From positions 1-64,000 of the forward strand of contig JAQBPN010000107.1 of NCBI GenBank assembly GCA_028287505.1: 64,000 nucleotides of DNA, given 5' to 3'. The notes beneath the pieces were generated by a model, which was given only the letters and a program-made list of their open reading frames with translations, was not told the origin of the DNA and searched no databases. The DNA is from Fibrobacterota bacterium. Its GTDB lineage: Bacteria; Fibrobacterota; Fibrobacteria; UBA11236. A program made the position numbers and the translations under genes. Shown here piece after piece: positions 18,401 to 24,529 of this stretch. Within the stretch, counting starts at the first letter, position 1; every line of letters begins with the position of its first letter.

Positions 18401-18845
18401 GAGCATAGTTTCGATTGGTACCCTGGATTTTCTTGATGTCGTCCTTGCATTTGGGCTTCCAGTCCTTTTTTGCACTGAAGGCAAATGCCCACCGTTCACC
18501 GGCAGAAGATGCCTCTGCGTCGTACCAATTCTCACTGACCGATTCCGCTACCGGATAGGTTTCTGTATCCACCTTGCCGTCGCCTCCGCCGGTAGGCCCG
18601 GTTTGCGGGATTAGGTTTCGGCAAATTTCCTTTTCGGCGAGCTTGCGGCAAAATCGCTCGAACTCGTATTCCTTCTTTTGGCGGGTCAGATTCTCAAGGT
18701 GATACCCGAAAACGTCTCTGGGGAGCACGGCTTCGGGCGACCATGTAGTGTCTGAAAAAAGGTGCGGGCGGCGGGCGCGCATATACTCGGACGGGAGCAA
18801 TTGCGCGCCGCTCCCGATCTCCTGTTGGTCATTTTCCTGGGTCAT
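15447..18845 (-). CDS. 1132-aa protein with N-terminal restriction-endonuclease-like (Mrr-type) domain and long helical-repeat body; candidate defence protein
   Basis: Start ATG 18845 with GAGGAAG upstream. Residues about 45-215 look like a PD-(D/E)xK nuclease: a leading YEFERFCRKLAEKEI helix, GPTGGGDGKVDTETYPV with the likely metal-binding Asp89, and the core strand AFAFSAKKDW supplying Ser124-x-Lys126. Then come RIYFMTNQAVSSREQAEL and a DRNWIEEKV segment, as in Mrr-type domains fused to defence proteins. Residues about 225-700 are helix-rich and TPR-like. No Walker A motif is present, so it is not a STAND NTPase. A C-terminal domain (about 915-1090, PLLGLIFDEMKSGIAIFNEW) is not recognisable to me. 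It lies in the tRNA-Pro islet next to two small genes. A role in anti-phage defence is inferred from architecture and location only. Confidence 0.7.
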   Translation of the reverse strand: MTQENDQQEIGSGAQLLPSEYMRARRPHLFSDTTWSPEAVLPRDVFGYHLENLTRQKKEYEFERFCRKLAEKEICRNLIPQTGPTGGGDGKVDTETYPVAESVSENWYDAEASSAGERWAFAFSAKKDWKPKCKDDIKKIQGTNRNYARIYFMTNQAVSSREQAELKDTLQKSDGVDLWICDRNWIEEKVYDNKRLGLAIETLGLKGLNQNAIEKVGPNDAEKRSDLEEIEAHLDDETYYNGVPYQKIEDALQAAILSRGLEYPRHEVEGRFSRAERFAKKYGERQQQLRVLYQRARTAFYWHDDGEGLRDLFDPIYQLATGSMSIDDIELLFNTWCALHVAGLKGLVTQEAAVKEVHISNVRAEIERHCGYPDRPNASLWAQSILLHMDQVTYPEVEFSTYLGRYKEIFENCRGLVEFPFETIAEMFEVFGEQQESTDEYEEVLNLVADIMGERDKETGTGEVYLKRGIASQRAQRHFDAIRYLGKAQFSLGKEETKDEYELALVACAESFEKIGLYWIARSYMLGAAHISAAERWRKGIFRRPLAFSALKLVWIELHLGRIWYALEWMQVTALLAKAVIHDRDQRRRFNEEWENQEFVLGHLILKSSREDLLRLGQLPGLLEKMGLPLAWHAALFALGHVDRILSDETYKAINPTGAIEDHFRKWLLHPEGRKIPSHPEYFLTTPVTMTTILLGCNISVQSEPDPVSMEVGEILLSALEGFLATSIEKDVFAQRASFTVQISKNVRSQKIDYIALEDGGPIDFTIQHPGFLKYGTLEEREAHHAWVIGSVSEIVARVVRSKDIKAFLEDLAQNELVFARAFNFENIGTAIYDTLGDSPKRSLQDFLGSTDVIELPMVRQKAWYLTVPPAEIQESPSPKGAAKTSMKVEQPATRREADLHAHRNMVISPVINGTNWSQADWLGLSFGSSPNEDTPPLLGLIFDEMKSGIAIFNEWLRIIGKEDKDEQISIAIITGISKKVPGRYRVVLTSNPESLREDGRYATFMAQIKTLDSANPGPMQAFFDAYKRQGKYLLHPIFRSQRPSAKDLLRHGAILKTKLTVIPAWQVDDSNHFFVGIQETDEVEIPAGVTDAPVLKAQQMMRKLKRQKVAASRSARQGAQSGSRPASAAGE

Positions 18846-18942
18846 CTTTTAGCTTCCTCGCACATAAATATAGCCGGACGGGAAGCTTTGGAGCAAACTC
18901 AAGAAGAGCAGCTATCGGCCATTTCTCGATTGCGTTGGCGAC

Positions 18943-19545
18943 CTATTCGTCGGACAATGCTGAAGCCAAAACTTTCATGCAGAAAGACTGTGCAAAGCGC
19001 GCATGGTCTTCGTCCTGGCAATACATCTTGGCTGCGCGCAATCCAATGGGCTCGAACTTAAGCCGCTCGACAAGGTTTAGCATCTTCCACTCGTTAAAAT
19101 TGTCGTAGTTAATTTTATCGAAGTCCCGTCCGTTGTAAACCAACAACATGGCAGGAACCGCTTCGTCGTTTCCGTATTTATCCGTGCTTGGGGAATAAGC
19201 GAGGATCTTAACGACCGAAAACGAATCCGGCAGGTTTTCCTTGAGAAATTTTCCAAGGGCCAATACTCCACTCGCCATTGTATGGATCCATCCCGCTTCG
19301 TCCCATACAGCCTTTCGGTAAAATTTCACCTTTAAGGTGTCTTTTGACCCCTCCGACGCGAACAGCATGTCGGTCGCTTCCGCAATGGACCGGGCTTGAG
19401 GCGCATCTACATTGTTTGCCTGCACACCACTCTTCACATTGCTGTCTTCCTGGGAAAAAAGGATCCCTAGCACAAGTAAGGCGATAAATCCCATTCCGAG
19501 TAGAACAAACTTTGTAAGTGCTGGATTACTGGACGGCCCCGGCAT
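18943..19545 (-). CDS. Membrane-anchored protein of unknown function (islet)
   Basis: 200 aa, start ATG 19545 with AAAGGG six bases upstream. One N-terminal transmembrane segment (about 11-31, KFVLLGMGFIALLVLGILF) is followed by a mixed alpha/beta domain of about 150 residues, probably outside the cytoplasm. Two cysteines near the C-terminus (YCQDEDHARFAQSFC) could form a disulfide or bind metal. No family is recognised. It is co-directional with the large nuclease-domain gene, 97 bases upstream of it, so the two may be cotranscribed. A 13-base dyad lies about 30 bases before its start. Confidence 0.65.
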   Translation of the reverse strand: MPGPSSNPALTKFVLLGMGFIALLVLGILFSQEDSNVKSGVQANNVDAPQARSIAEATDMLFASEGSKDTLKVKFYRKAVWDEAGWIHTMASGVLALGKFLKENLPDSFSVVKILAYSPSTDKYGNDEAVPAMLLVYNGRDFDKINYDNFNEWKMLNLVERLKFEPIGLRAAKMYCQDEDHARFAQSFCMKVLASALSDE

Positions 19546-19574
19546 ATTTTGCCCTTTCGATCTGCAACCCGATA

Positions 19575-19587
19575 CTTTAGACTAAAG
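19575..19587. promoter_or_regulatory. Possible operator dyad upstream of the islet genes
   Basis: CTTTAGACTAAAG is a perfect 6-bp dyad around a single central base. It sits between the divergent islet genes, 30 bases upstream of the 200-aa membrane protein. A DNA-binding role is only suggested by symmetry and position; the core promoter elements nearby are weak. Confidence 0.3.
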
Positions 19588-19726
19588 GATAATAAGCTAG
19601 GCGCTTGCATTGTATGACTTCATCGCTATAAAGAAGAATTTGCGGAGGTTTTCGATAGCTATATCCTCTTCGCCCTTTGCGGCCGCCGTCCGAACTATAT
19701 TTTGTAATTGAACTCAGGAGGTATAG

Positions 19727-20125
19727 TTGAGAATAGATCATGACCTGATAAAGCTGTTGTTGAATGCCTTTGAAGCACTTCCGGAAACCTTCGTCACCTT
19801 GGAATTGGTGGCTAAGCAAGCACGGAGAGATATTGAAGATGAAGTGGTTTTACACCAATTCCAAATGATGCAAGATGCGGGTTACATTCTTCGCCATGAC
19901 GGGAAGAACGGCGTCGGGATTGTTATTGGCTCCGATGGACATAAAGCGCTGAATACGGGGATCCCATTTCGACTTACTGCACATGGTCACGAATTCCTCG
20001 CGAGCATTAATAATCCTGAAATATGGACCAAAGCGAAGGCGAAATTCGGTACCTTGGGAATGGAAGCGATGAAGGAAGGCGTCAAAGGGCTTACTAAAAC
20101 TCTTGTTCAAAGCATCCTTTCCTGA
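19727..20125 (+). CDS. DUF2513-like protein (islet)
   Basis: 132 aa from a TTG at 19727, supported by AGGAGG five bases upstream. The N-terminus RIDHDLIKLLLNAFE and the VVLHQFQMMQDAGYI and PFRLTAHGHEFLASINN segments match the DUF2513 pattern (MxxDxDLIRxILxxIE ... LTxxGHEFL). DUF2513 proteins are small winged-helix-like proteins common on prophages and mobile islands; their function is unknown. It is divergent from the other two islet genes and ends about 110 bases before the tRNA-Pro end. It could regulate the islet, but that is conjecture. Confidence 0.7.
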   Translation: MRIDHDLIKLLLNAFEALPETFVTLELVAKQARRDIEDEVVLHQFQMMQDAGYILRHDGKNGVGIVIGSDGHKALNTGIPFRLTAHGHEFLASINNPEIWTKAKAKFGTLGMEAMKEGVKGLTKTLVQSILS

Positions 20126-20195
20126 GCGACTTTAGAGATGAAACAAAAAGGCCCGGCCCCCTCGCGGAAAACCAGGCCTCTTCCAAAACCCCAGG

Positions 20196-20232
20196 CAAAA
20201 AATAAGGGGACCCGGTTTGCACCAGGCCCCCT
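20196..20232 (-). terminator. Rho-independent terminator of tRNA-Pro
   Basis: On the minus strand, immediately after the tRNA, AGGGGGCCTGGT pairs with ACCGGGTCCCCT (12 bp with two G-T pairs) around a GCAA tetraloop, followed by TTATTTTTTG. It lies inside the proposed islet boundary, so it may have been supplied by the islet. Confidence 0.7.
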
Positions 20233-20235
20233 CTA

Positions 20236-20255
20236 AGTTGGTCGGGATGGCGGGA
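20236..20255 (-). repeat. Proximal attachment-site-like repeat within tRNA-Pro
   Basis: These 20 bases are identical to 15332-15351. They cover the CCA tail, the discriminator, the 3' acceptor strand and the start of the T arm of the tRNA, plus three bases beyond the gene. Confidence 0.65.
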
Positions 20256-20315
20256 TTCGAACCCACGACCACCTGAACCCCATTCAGGTACTCTACCAGA
20301 CTGAGCCACATCCCG
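20239..20315 (-). tRNA. tRNA-Pro (anticodon GGG)
   Basis: 77 bases folding as a full cloverleaf. The acceptor stem CGGGATG pairs with CATCCCG, the D arm is GGCTCAGTCTGGTAGAG, and the anticodon stem CCTGA/TCAGG encloses ATGGGGT. The T arm is GTGGG TTCGAAT CCCGC, and CCA is encoded. Anticodon GGG reads proline codons CCC and CCT. The 3' end is the apparent integration site of the islet. Confidence 0.95.
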
Positions 20316-20586
20316 AAACTTTAAAGCCATCCCCTTTCAGGGCTGCCTTTAAAATGGCTGGGATAATCTACTCAAAAGGGTCCGATTTCGTCAATAAAAG
20401 GGCTCCACTGTGGGAAAGCCCGCCTTTGCGGGCCCATCGGGCGAATTGATGCGGCCGAAACGCTCCGCCTCTCGGATTTCCGGCCCCGGAAAATTATTTT
20501 TCGCTGCCTATATTCCCTATTCAGCCGGGCCCCTGCCCGGGGCGGCCCGACTGGGATCGCCCCTTCACTCCGCAAAGGACGTTACC

Positions 20587-22236
20587 GTGAGCCAAGTCTC
20601 CATCCTCGAAAAGCATCGCAAGCAATACCAGCCCAAAGTCCCCCCCTCCCTGCGCCAAGGCATCGCCAAGGTCAAGGTGTTGGAAGGCGCGGCGGCCGAA
20701 CCCGCCAAGGATAGAGAGACCATCCGGAAAAGCTTTCCCAATACCTACGGCACGCCCCTGCTTTCATTCCAGATCGGCGATGCCTCGGGCGAGGCCAAGC
20801 CGCTTCGCATCGGCGTGGTGCTTTCCGGCGGCCAGGCTCCCGGCGGCCACAACGTCATCGCGGGCCTTTTCGACAGCGTCAAGTCCGTGCATGCCCAGAG
20901 CCAGATCTTCGGCTTCCTGGGCGGACCCAGCGGCCTGGAGAAGGGCAAGTACGAAACCATCACCCAGGAGAAGATGGATGCCTACCGCAATACGGGCGGC
21001 TTCGACATCATCGGGTCCGGGCGCACCAAGCTGGAAACCCCGGAACAATTCGATCGCTGCATCGAGGTGATCAAGAGCCTTGAGCTCAACGCCGTGGTCA
21101 TCATCGGCGGGGACGATTCCAACACCAACGCCGCCATCCTGGCGGAATACCTCAAAGCGAAGGGGCTCACCACCTCCGTCATCGGGGTGCCCAAGACCAT
21201 CGACGGCGATCTCAAGAACCCGCACATCCCCGTCTCCTTCGGCTTCGACACCGCGGTCAAGACCTATTCGGAGCTGATCGGCAACATCGCCCGGGACGCC
21301 GGATCGGCCAAGAAATACTGGCACTTCATCAAGCTGATGGGCCGCTCCGCCAGCCATATCGCCCTGGAAGCGGGCCTCCAGACCCATGCCAACGTCACCC
21401 TGGTCTCGGAAGAGGTCGAGAAGAAGAACCTGAGCCTGGAACAGATCGTGGACGATATCGCCCGGGTGATTTCCGCCCGCGCCGATGCCGGCAAGAATTA
21501 CGGCGTGGTCCTGATTCCCGAGGGCCTGATCGAGTTCATCCCCTCCTTCAAGACCCTGATCGGCAGCCTGAACGATCTGTTGGCCAAGAACGAAGCCGCC
21601 TTCGCCAAGCTGGAAACCGCGGACGCGAAAATCGCGGCCATGTCCGACTGGCTCGAAGGCGCCCTGGGGGCCACCTTCGCCACCCTCCCCAAGACCATCC
21701 AGCTCCAGTTGCTGCTGGACCGGGATCCCCACGGTAACGTGCAGGTTTCCCTGATCGAAACGGACTCGCTCCTGGCCGAACTGGTGGGCCGCAAGCTCAA
21801 GGGTTCCCCCTCCTTCAAGGGCAAGTTCTCCTCCCAGCGGCATTTCTTCGGATATGAAGGCCGGGCGGCCGCCCCGTCCAATTTCGACGCCGACTATTGC
21901 TACAGCCTGGGCTGCGTGGCCGCCGTCCTGGTGCGCAGCGGCAGGACCGGATACATGGCTTCCATCCGCAATGTGTCCAAGGGCGTGGACCAATGGGCCG
22001 CCGGCGGCATTCCCATCTCCATGATGTTCAACATGGAACAGCGCCATGGCCATTTGAAGCCGGTCATCCAGAAAGCCCTGGTGGAGTTGGAAGGTCCCGC
22101 CTTCAAGGCCCTGGTCCAGAGCAGGGCCAAATGGGAAATCGAAGACGCCTTCATCTACCCCGGCCCCATCCAATACTTCGGCCCCTCCGAAGTCTGCGAC
22201 GCCATCACTAAGACGTTGGAGTTGGAGCAGGGGTGA
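20587..22236 (+). CDS. pfp: Diphosphate (PPi)-dependent 6-phosphofructokinase, long beta-type
   Basis: 549 aa from GTG 20587 (AAAGGA seven bases upstream). The PFK signatures are complete: GGQAPGGHNVI (about 80-90), GGDDS at 174-178, PKTIDGDL at 202-209 and MGRSASHIALE from 251. The Asp in GGDDS, where ATP enzymes have Gly, and the Lys in PKTIDGDL are the known markers of pyrophosphate specificity. The length matches the ~550-aa group of spirochaetes, chlamydiae and the plant beta subunit. It catalyses reversible phosphorylation of fructose 6-phosphate by PPi in glycolysis. It stands alone, downstream of the tRNA-Pro gene on the opposite strand. Confidence 0.93.
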   Translation: MSQVSILEKHRKQYQPKVPPSLRQGIAKVKVLEGAAAEPAKDRETIRKSFPNTYGTPLLSFQIGDASGEAKPLRIGVVLSGGQAPGGHNVIAGLFDSVKSVHAQSQIFGFLGGPSGLEKGKYETITQEKMDAYRNTGGFDIIGSGRTKLETPEQFDRCIEVIKSLELNAVVIIGGDDSNTNAAILAEYLKAKGLTTSVIGVPKTIDGDLKNPHIPVSFGFDTAVKTYSELIGNIARDAGSAKKYWHFIKLMGRSASHIALEAGLQTHANVTLVSEEVEKKNLSLEQIVDDIARVISARADAGKNYGVVLIPEGLIEFIPSFKTLIGSLNDLLAKNEAAFAKLETADAKIAAMSDWLEGALGATFATLPKTIQLQLLLDRDPHGNVQVSLIETDSLLAELVGRKLKGSPSFKGKFSSQRHFFGYEGRAAAPSNFDADYCYSLGCVAAVLVRSGRTGYMASIRNVSKGVDQWAAGGIPISMMFNMEQRHGHLKPVIQKALVELEGPAFKALVQSRAKWEIEDAFIYPGPIQYFGPSEVCDAITKTLELEQG

Positions 22237-22294
22237 AAAGACCGGTAGGGCGGCTGCAGTGCTTTGGTAACAACCAGAAAGCATTGTAGCTGCG

Positions 22295-22354
22295 TTTCGT
22301 CGGGCGACCAGGCCGCCCTCCTGGAGCCGACGCTACGCCCGTCGCCCGACGAAA
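22295..22354. repeat. REP-like inverted repeat
   Basis: TTTCGTCGGGCGAC at 22295-22308 is a perfect 14-bp inverted repeat of GTCGCCCGACGAAA at 22341-22354, with a 32-base spacer. The right arm and its flank (CGCCCGACGAAATG, 22343-22356) recur exactly at 61259-61272 in another palindromic element, which suggests a dispersed repeat family in this genome. Confidence 0.7.
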
Positions 22355-22579
22355 TGTTTCCCAGGGCGCCTCCGCTTCAAATCCCCACCCCCCGCTTCCC
22401 CACCACGTATTCTAACGTTTTCCATCGGTTTTCAACATTTTTTGTGAATAGACGAATGGGGAATTTCGCCGAATTAAATGGCTGATTCAGCCAAACAACG
22501 GCATCTCCTGGACTATCGGAATCGCCTAAGCCCTGCTTTTTCCTGAAGTTGCACGCAGATCCTCGCGCGCGACTTTTTC

Positions 22580-22595
22580 CATGTTTTTAAACATG
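22580..22595. promoter_or_regulatory. Possible operator dyad upstream of nrdR
   Basis: CATGTTTTTAAACATG contains a 7-bp inverted repeat (CATGTTT/AAACATG) around TT, 50 bases before the nrdR ATG. It does not match the NrdR-box consensus, and its role is unknown. Confidence 0.3.
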
Positions 22596-22644
22596 CCTGT
22601 TGATTAACTGTTAGGAGTTGGATATATTAAGGTCGAAATCCCCT

Positions 22645-23103
22645 ATGAAGTGTCCATTCTGTACATGCGAAGAAGACAAGGTGGTCGACTCCCGATCCAG
22701 CCGGGAAGGCAAGGCCATTCGCCGCCGCCGGGAATGTCTGAGTTGCGGGCAGAGGTTCACCACCTATGAGTACGTGGAAACCATCCCCCTGACCATTGTC
22801 AAGGCCGATGGACGCCGCGAGCCCTACGACCGGCAGAAGATCCTGGGAGGCCTGCATACGGCCTGCAAGAAGCGCCCGGTCTCTACGGAGACCATCGACC
22901 AGATGGTGGATCAAATCGAAAACGCCATCCAGGCCATGCCCGAAAGCGAAATCGATTCCAAGGTGATCGGGGAATTGACCATGAAGGCGCTGTTTCCGGT
23001 GGACGAAGTGGCGTATATCCGCTTCGCTTCGGTTTACCGCAAGTTCAAAGAGATCAAGGAATTCCTGTCCGAAATCAGCGTCATGCAGCAGAACCTTACC
23101 TAG
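22645..23103 (+). CDS. nrdR: Transcriptional repressor NrdR
   Basis: 152 aa, the usual length. The N-terminal zinc ribbon (MKCPFC, VVDSRSSREGKAIRRRRECL, SCGQRFTTYE) is followed by an ATP-cone domain (about 47-140: VKADGRREPYDRQKILGGLH ... VAYIRFASVYRKF). NrdR senses dATP/ATP through the cone and represses ribonucleotide reductase genes. ATG 22645 is chosen because the family begins M-x-CPFC; the upstream in-frame TTG adds non-family residues. In the zinc ribbon the first pair is CPFC and the second CLSC, so all four ligands are present. Confidence 0.95.
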   Translation: MKCPFCTCEEDKVVDSRSSREGKAIRRRRECLSCGQRFTTYEYVETIPLTIVKADGRREPYDRQKILGGLHTACKKRPVSTETIDQMVDQIENAIQAMPESEIDSKVIGELTMKALFPVDEVAYIRFASVYRKFKEIKEFLSEISVMQQNLT

Positions 23104-23198
23104 GTTCCCCTGCTTCGCTCACGGACCGCGACAGGCTCGCGATCCCCTCCCCCCCTCGACAAGCTCTTAACGAACCCACAAGGTCGGGGAAATCCGTC

Positions 23199-23531
23199 CT
23201 ACAACGTCCCCCGCCGGGCGCCCCGAAGCAAGGCCTTGACCTGCTTGGCATTCAGTTCGTTCGGATCCTTTTTCTTCTTGGGAGCGCATTCCTCGCAAAG
23301 GGGAACGTACTCGTTGGACACGGAAACGGCGCCTTCGGCGCGGCCGGTTTCCATGATGGAGAACTTGAGGCAGGGACGGACCTTCTTGCAGCGATAGCAG
23401 GCGACCAGCTCGGGCTTGATCTCGCCCTTGACGAGCTTCTCCTTGAACTTGTCCTTCTTGGAGATATCGTAGGCCTTGGCCAGGCTCTGGTTTTTCCGGA
23501 GGAATCGCGCGTGGTTGTCGTCTTCGGCCAT
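23199..23531 (-). CDS. Small protein with two CxxC pairs (zinc-ribbon-like), unknown function
   Basis: 110 aa from an ATG with GAGGGA upstream. The CYRC and CEEC pairs, about 33 residues apart, suggest one structural zinc site. The rest is very basic (KKDKFKEKLVKGE, CAPKKKKDPNEL, and an RGARRGTL end), which is compatible with RNA or DNA binding. It has no obvious relatives in the window. It is convergent with nrdR and follows the SGNH-like gene by 105 bases on the same strand, so it may share its transcript. A nucleic-acid-associated role is a guess from charge and zinc ligands. Confidence 0.7.
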   Translation of the reverse strand: MAEDDNHARFLRKNQSLAKAYDISKKDKFKEKLVKGEIKPELVACYRCKKVRPCLKFSIMETGRAEGAVSVSNEYVPLCEECAPKKKKDPNELNAKQVKALLRGARRGTL

Positions 23532-23636
23532 AATCCCTCTTGCTGTGCGGCTGTGGTTTAAGCCTTGGTGGATATAGGAAATTTTGCCGGGCCTGGCTAA
23601 CCGGCACAGGCTATTTCAGGGCGCGTTGGCCCAATT

Positions 23637-24272
23637 TCAGAAGGGCACCGGGGGTTCAACGTCCGGCGTACCGGTCACCCCCACCGGCGTACCGGTCGCT
23701 TCGACCGGCCAGGTAATTAGGTCGAAAGCGTGATGGGCCATAAATAAGCGCCCGAGGGGAGTCAGGCGATTGCGGTCCAGGTGCAGGGAATGCTTCTCTC
23801 CAGGCCCCTGTTTGTGCTCCGCCAGGAACCATTCCACGCGGCCTTCCAGGTCCACCAGGCTGACCCGGGGTCCCGATAGGTCCCGCAGCCGGCGATTGAG
23901 GGCATGACAGCGTTCCCGGTCCGCCTCTTCGGAAAAGAAACTGGACACGGCTGAGAGCAGGCAGATGCGGGACTGGGTTTTCTGGAGCATCAGGGTGACC
24001 ACCCCCTGGGCGGACTGGGCTATCTCGTCCGGGGTCCGGCCCGCGGTCAAATCCGTGTAGCCGAATCCCAGCACCACCAGGACCGGAGCCTTGCCAATGA
24101 CATGCAAAGGCGTTTCCTTGACCGCATCCTGCCAAGTGGCCGTTTCCCCTCCGTACAACGAGGTTGAGACATCCGCGCGGGGATGGTGCAGAAAAATATG
24201 GTTGGAGAGTAGTTCGGCGAAGCCGGAGGGCCCGGCCAGGATTCCATCGCCCCAAAAAATGATTTTCTTCAC
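23637..24272 (-). CDS. SGNH-hydrolase-like protein with substituted catalytic residues
   Basis: 211 aa from GTG 24272. The fold pattern is that of SGNH/GDSL esterases, but all three diagnostic blocks are altered. Block I reads FWGDGILAG (GDS to GDG, nucleophile Ser lost). Block III reads LGFGYTDL (GxND to GYTD). Block V reads LHLDRNRLTPLG (DxxHLT to DRNRLT, catalytic His lost). The surrounding hydrophobic framework, including VLVVLGFGYTDL and ICLLSAVSSF, is intact. The protein is therefore probably a non-catalytic binding member rather than an esterase. The C-terminus carries a short TGTPV/TGTPD repeat encoded by a 14-base direct repeat. The tRNA-Ile gene lies 22 bases upstream on the same strand. 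Confidence 0.7.
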   Translation of the reverse strand: MKKIIFWGDGILAGPSGFAELLSNHIFLHHPRADVSTSLYGGETATWQDAVKETPLHVIGKAPVLVVLGFGYTDLTAGRTPDEIAQSAQGVVTLMLQKTQSRICLLSAVSSFFSEEADRERCHALNRRLRDLSGPRVSLVDLEGRVEWFLAEHKQGPGEKHSLHLDRNRLTPLGRLFMAHHAFDLITWPVEATGTPVGVTGTPDVEPPVPF

Positions 24273-24294
24273 GGCAGCCGTCCGGGGGTTTAAG

Positions 24295-24368
24295 TGGGCC
24301 CACTCCGGCTTGAACGGAGGACCAAGCGATTATGAGTCGCGTGCTCTAACCAACTGAGCTATGGGCCC
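24295..24368 (-). tRNA. tRNA-Ile (CAT anticodon, lysidine type)
   Basis: 74 bases without an encoded CCA. The acceptor stem GGGCCCA pairs with TGGGCCC, the D arm is AGCTCAGTTGGTTAGAGC, and the anticodon loop is CTCATAA in a GCGACTCATAATCGCTTGG arm like that of E. coli ileX. That arm, rather than the elongator-Met pattern, favours tRNA-Ile2, in which TilS modifies C34 to lysidine. Elongator tRNA-Met remains possible. Confidence 0.85.
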
Positions 24369-24529
24369 TGAACCCTGAAAGTTATAAAAAAGCCTGAAAT
24401 ATGCGCACAAAACACGGCCATCTTACGTTATTTTTTGTCATCATGGTTTTGGCCTGAAGCGGTGATCCTTCGCGAACGCCGGGAAACCCGGGCCGCAATT
24501 CCACTCATGATGTAAGCAAAGGACGAACG

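Larger units (their letters stand above)
15332..20255. mobile_element. Putative genomic islet inserted at the 3' end of tRNA-Pro(GGG)
   Basis: The region is bounded by 20-bp direct repeats (15332-15351 and 20236-20255), one of which is the 3' end of tRNA-Pro. It is visibly more AT-rich than the flanking pfp and receptor genes. It contains a 1132-aa nuclease-domain protein, a 200-aa membrane-anchored protein and a DUF2513-like protein, none of which has a housekeeping look. No integrase or recombinase is visible, so it is either a remnant or was mobilised in trans. An alternative is decay of a duplicated tRNA-Pro gene, but the exact 20-bp boundary and the change in composition favour integration. 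Confidence 0.6.
22237..22644. other. 408-base intergenic region between pfp and nrdR
   Basis: No convincing coding frame was found. The region contains a 14-bp perfect inverted repeat with a 32-base spacer (22295-22354), then AT-richer sequence with a 7-bp dyad (22580-22595) in the likely nrdR promoter zone. No clear rho-independent terminator for pfp is visible, although the inverted repeat could serve as a transcription-ending or mRNA-stabilising structure. Confidence 0.6.

Noticed and set aside
18560-18610. GPTGGGDGK in the 1132-aa protein as a Walker A P-loop
   Set aside because: Spacing and the missing Ser/Thr after GK do not fit GxxxxGK[ST]. The surrounding residues fit a nuclease Asp loop better.
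23663-23697. Two 14-base direct repeats (CCGGCGTACCGGTC) at the end of the SGNH-like gene
   Set aside because: They encode a short TGTP tail repeat and look like local slippage. There are too few copies for a CRISPR or minisatellite.
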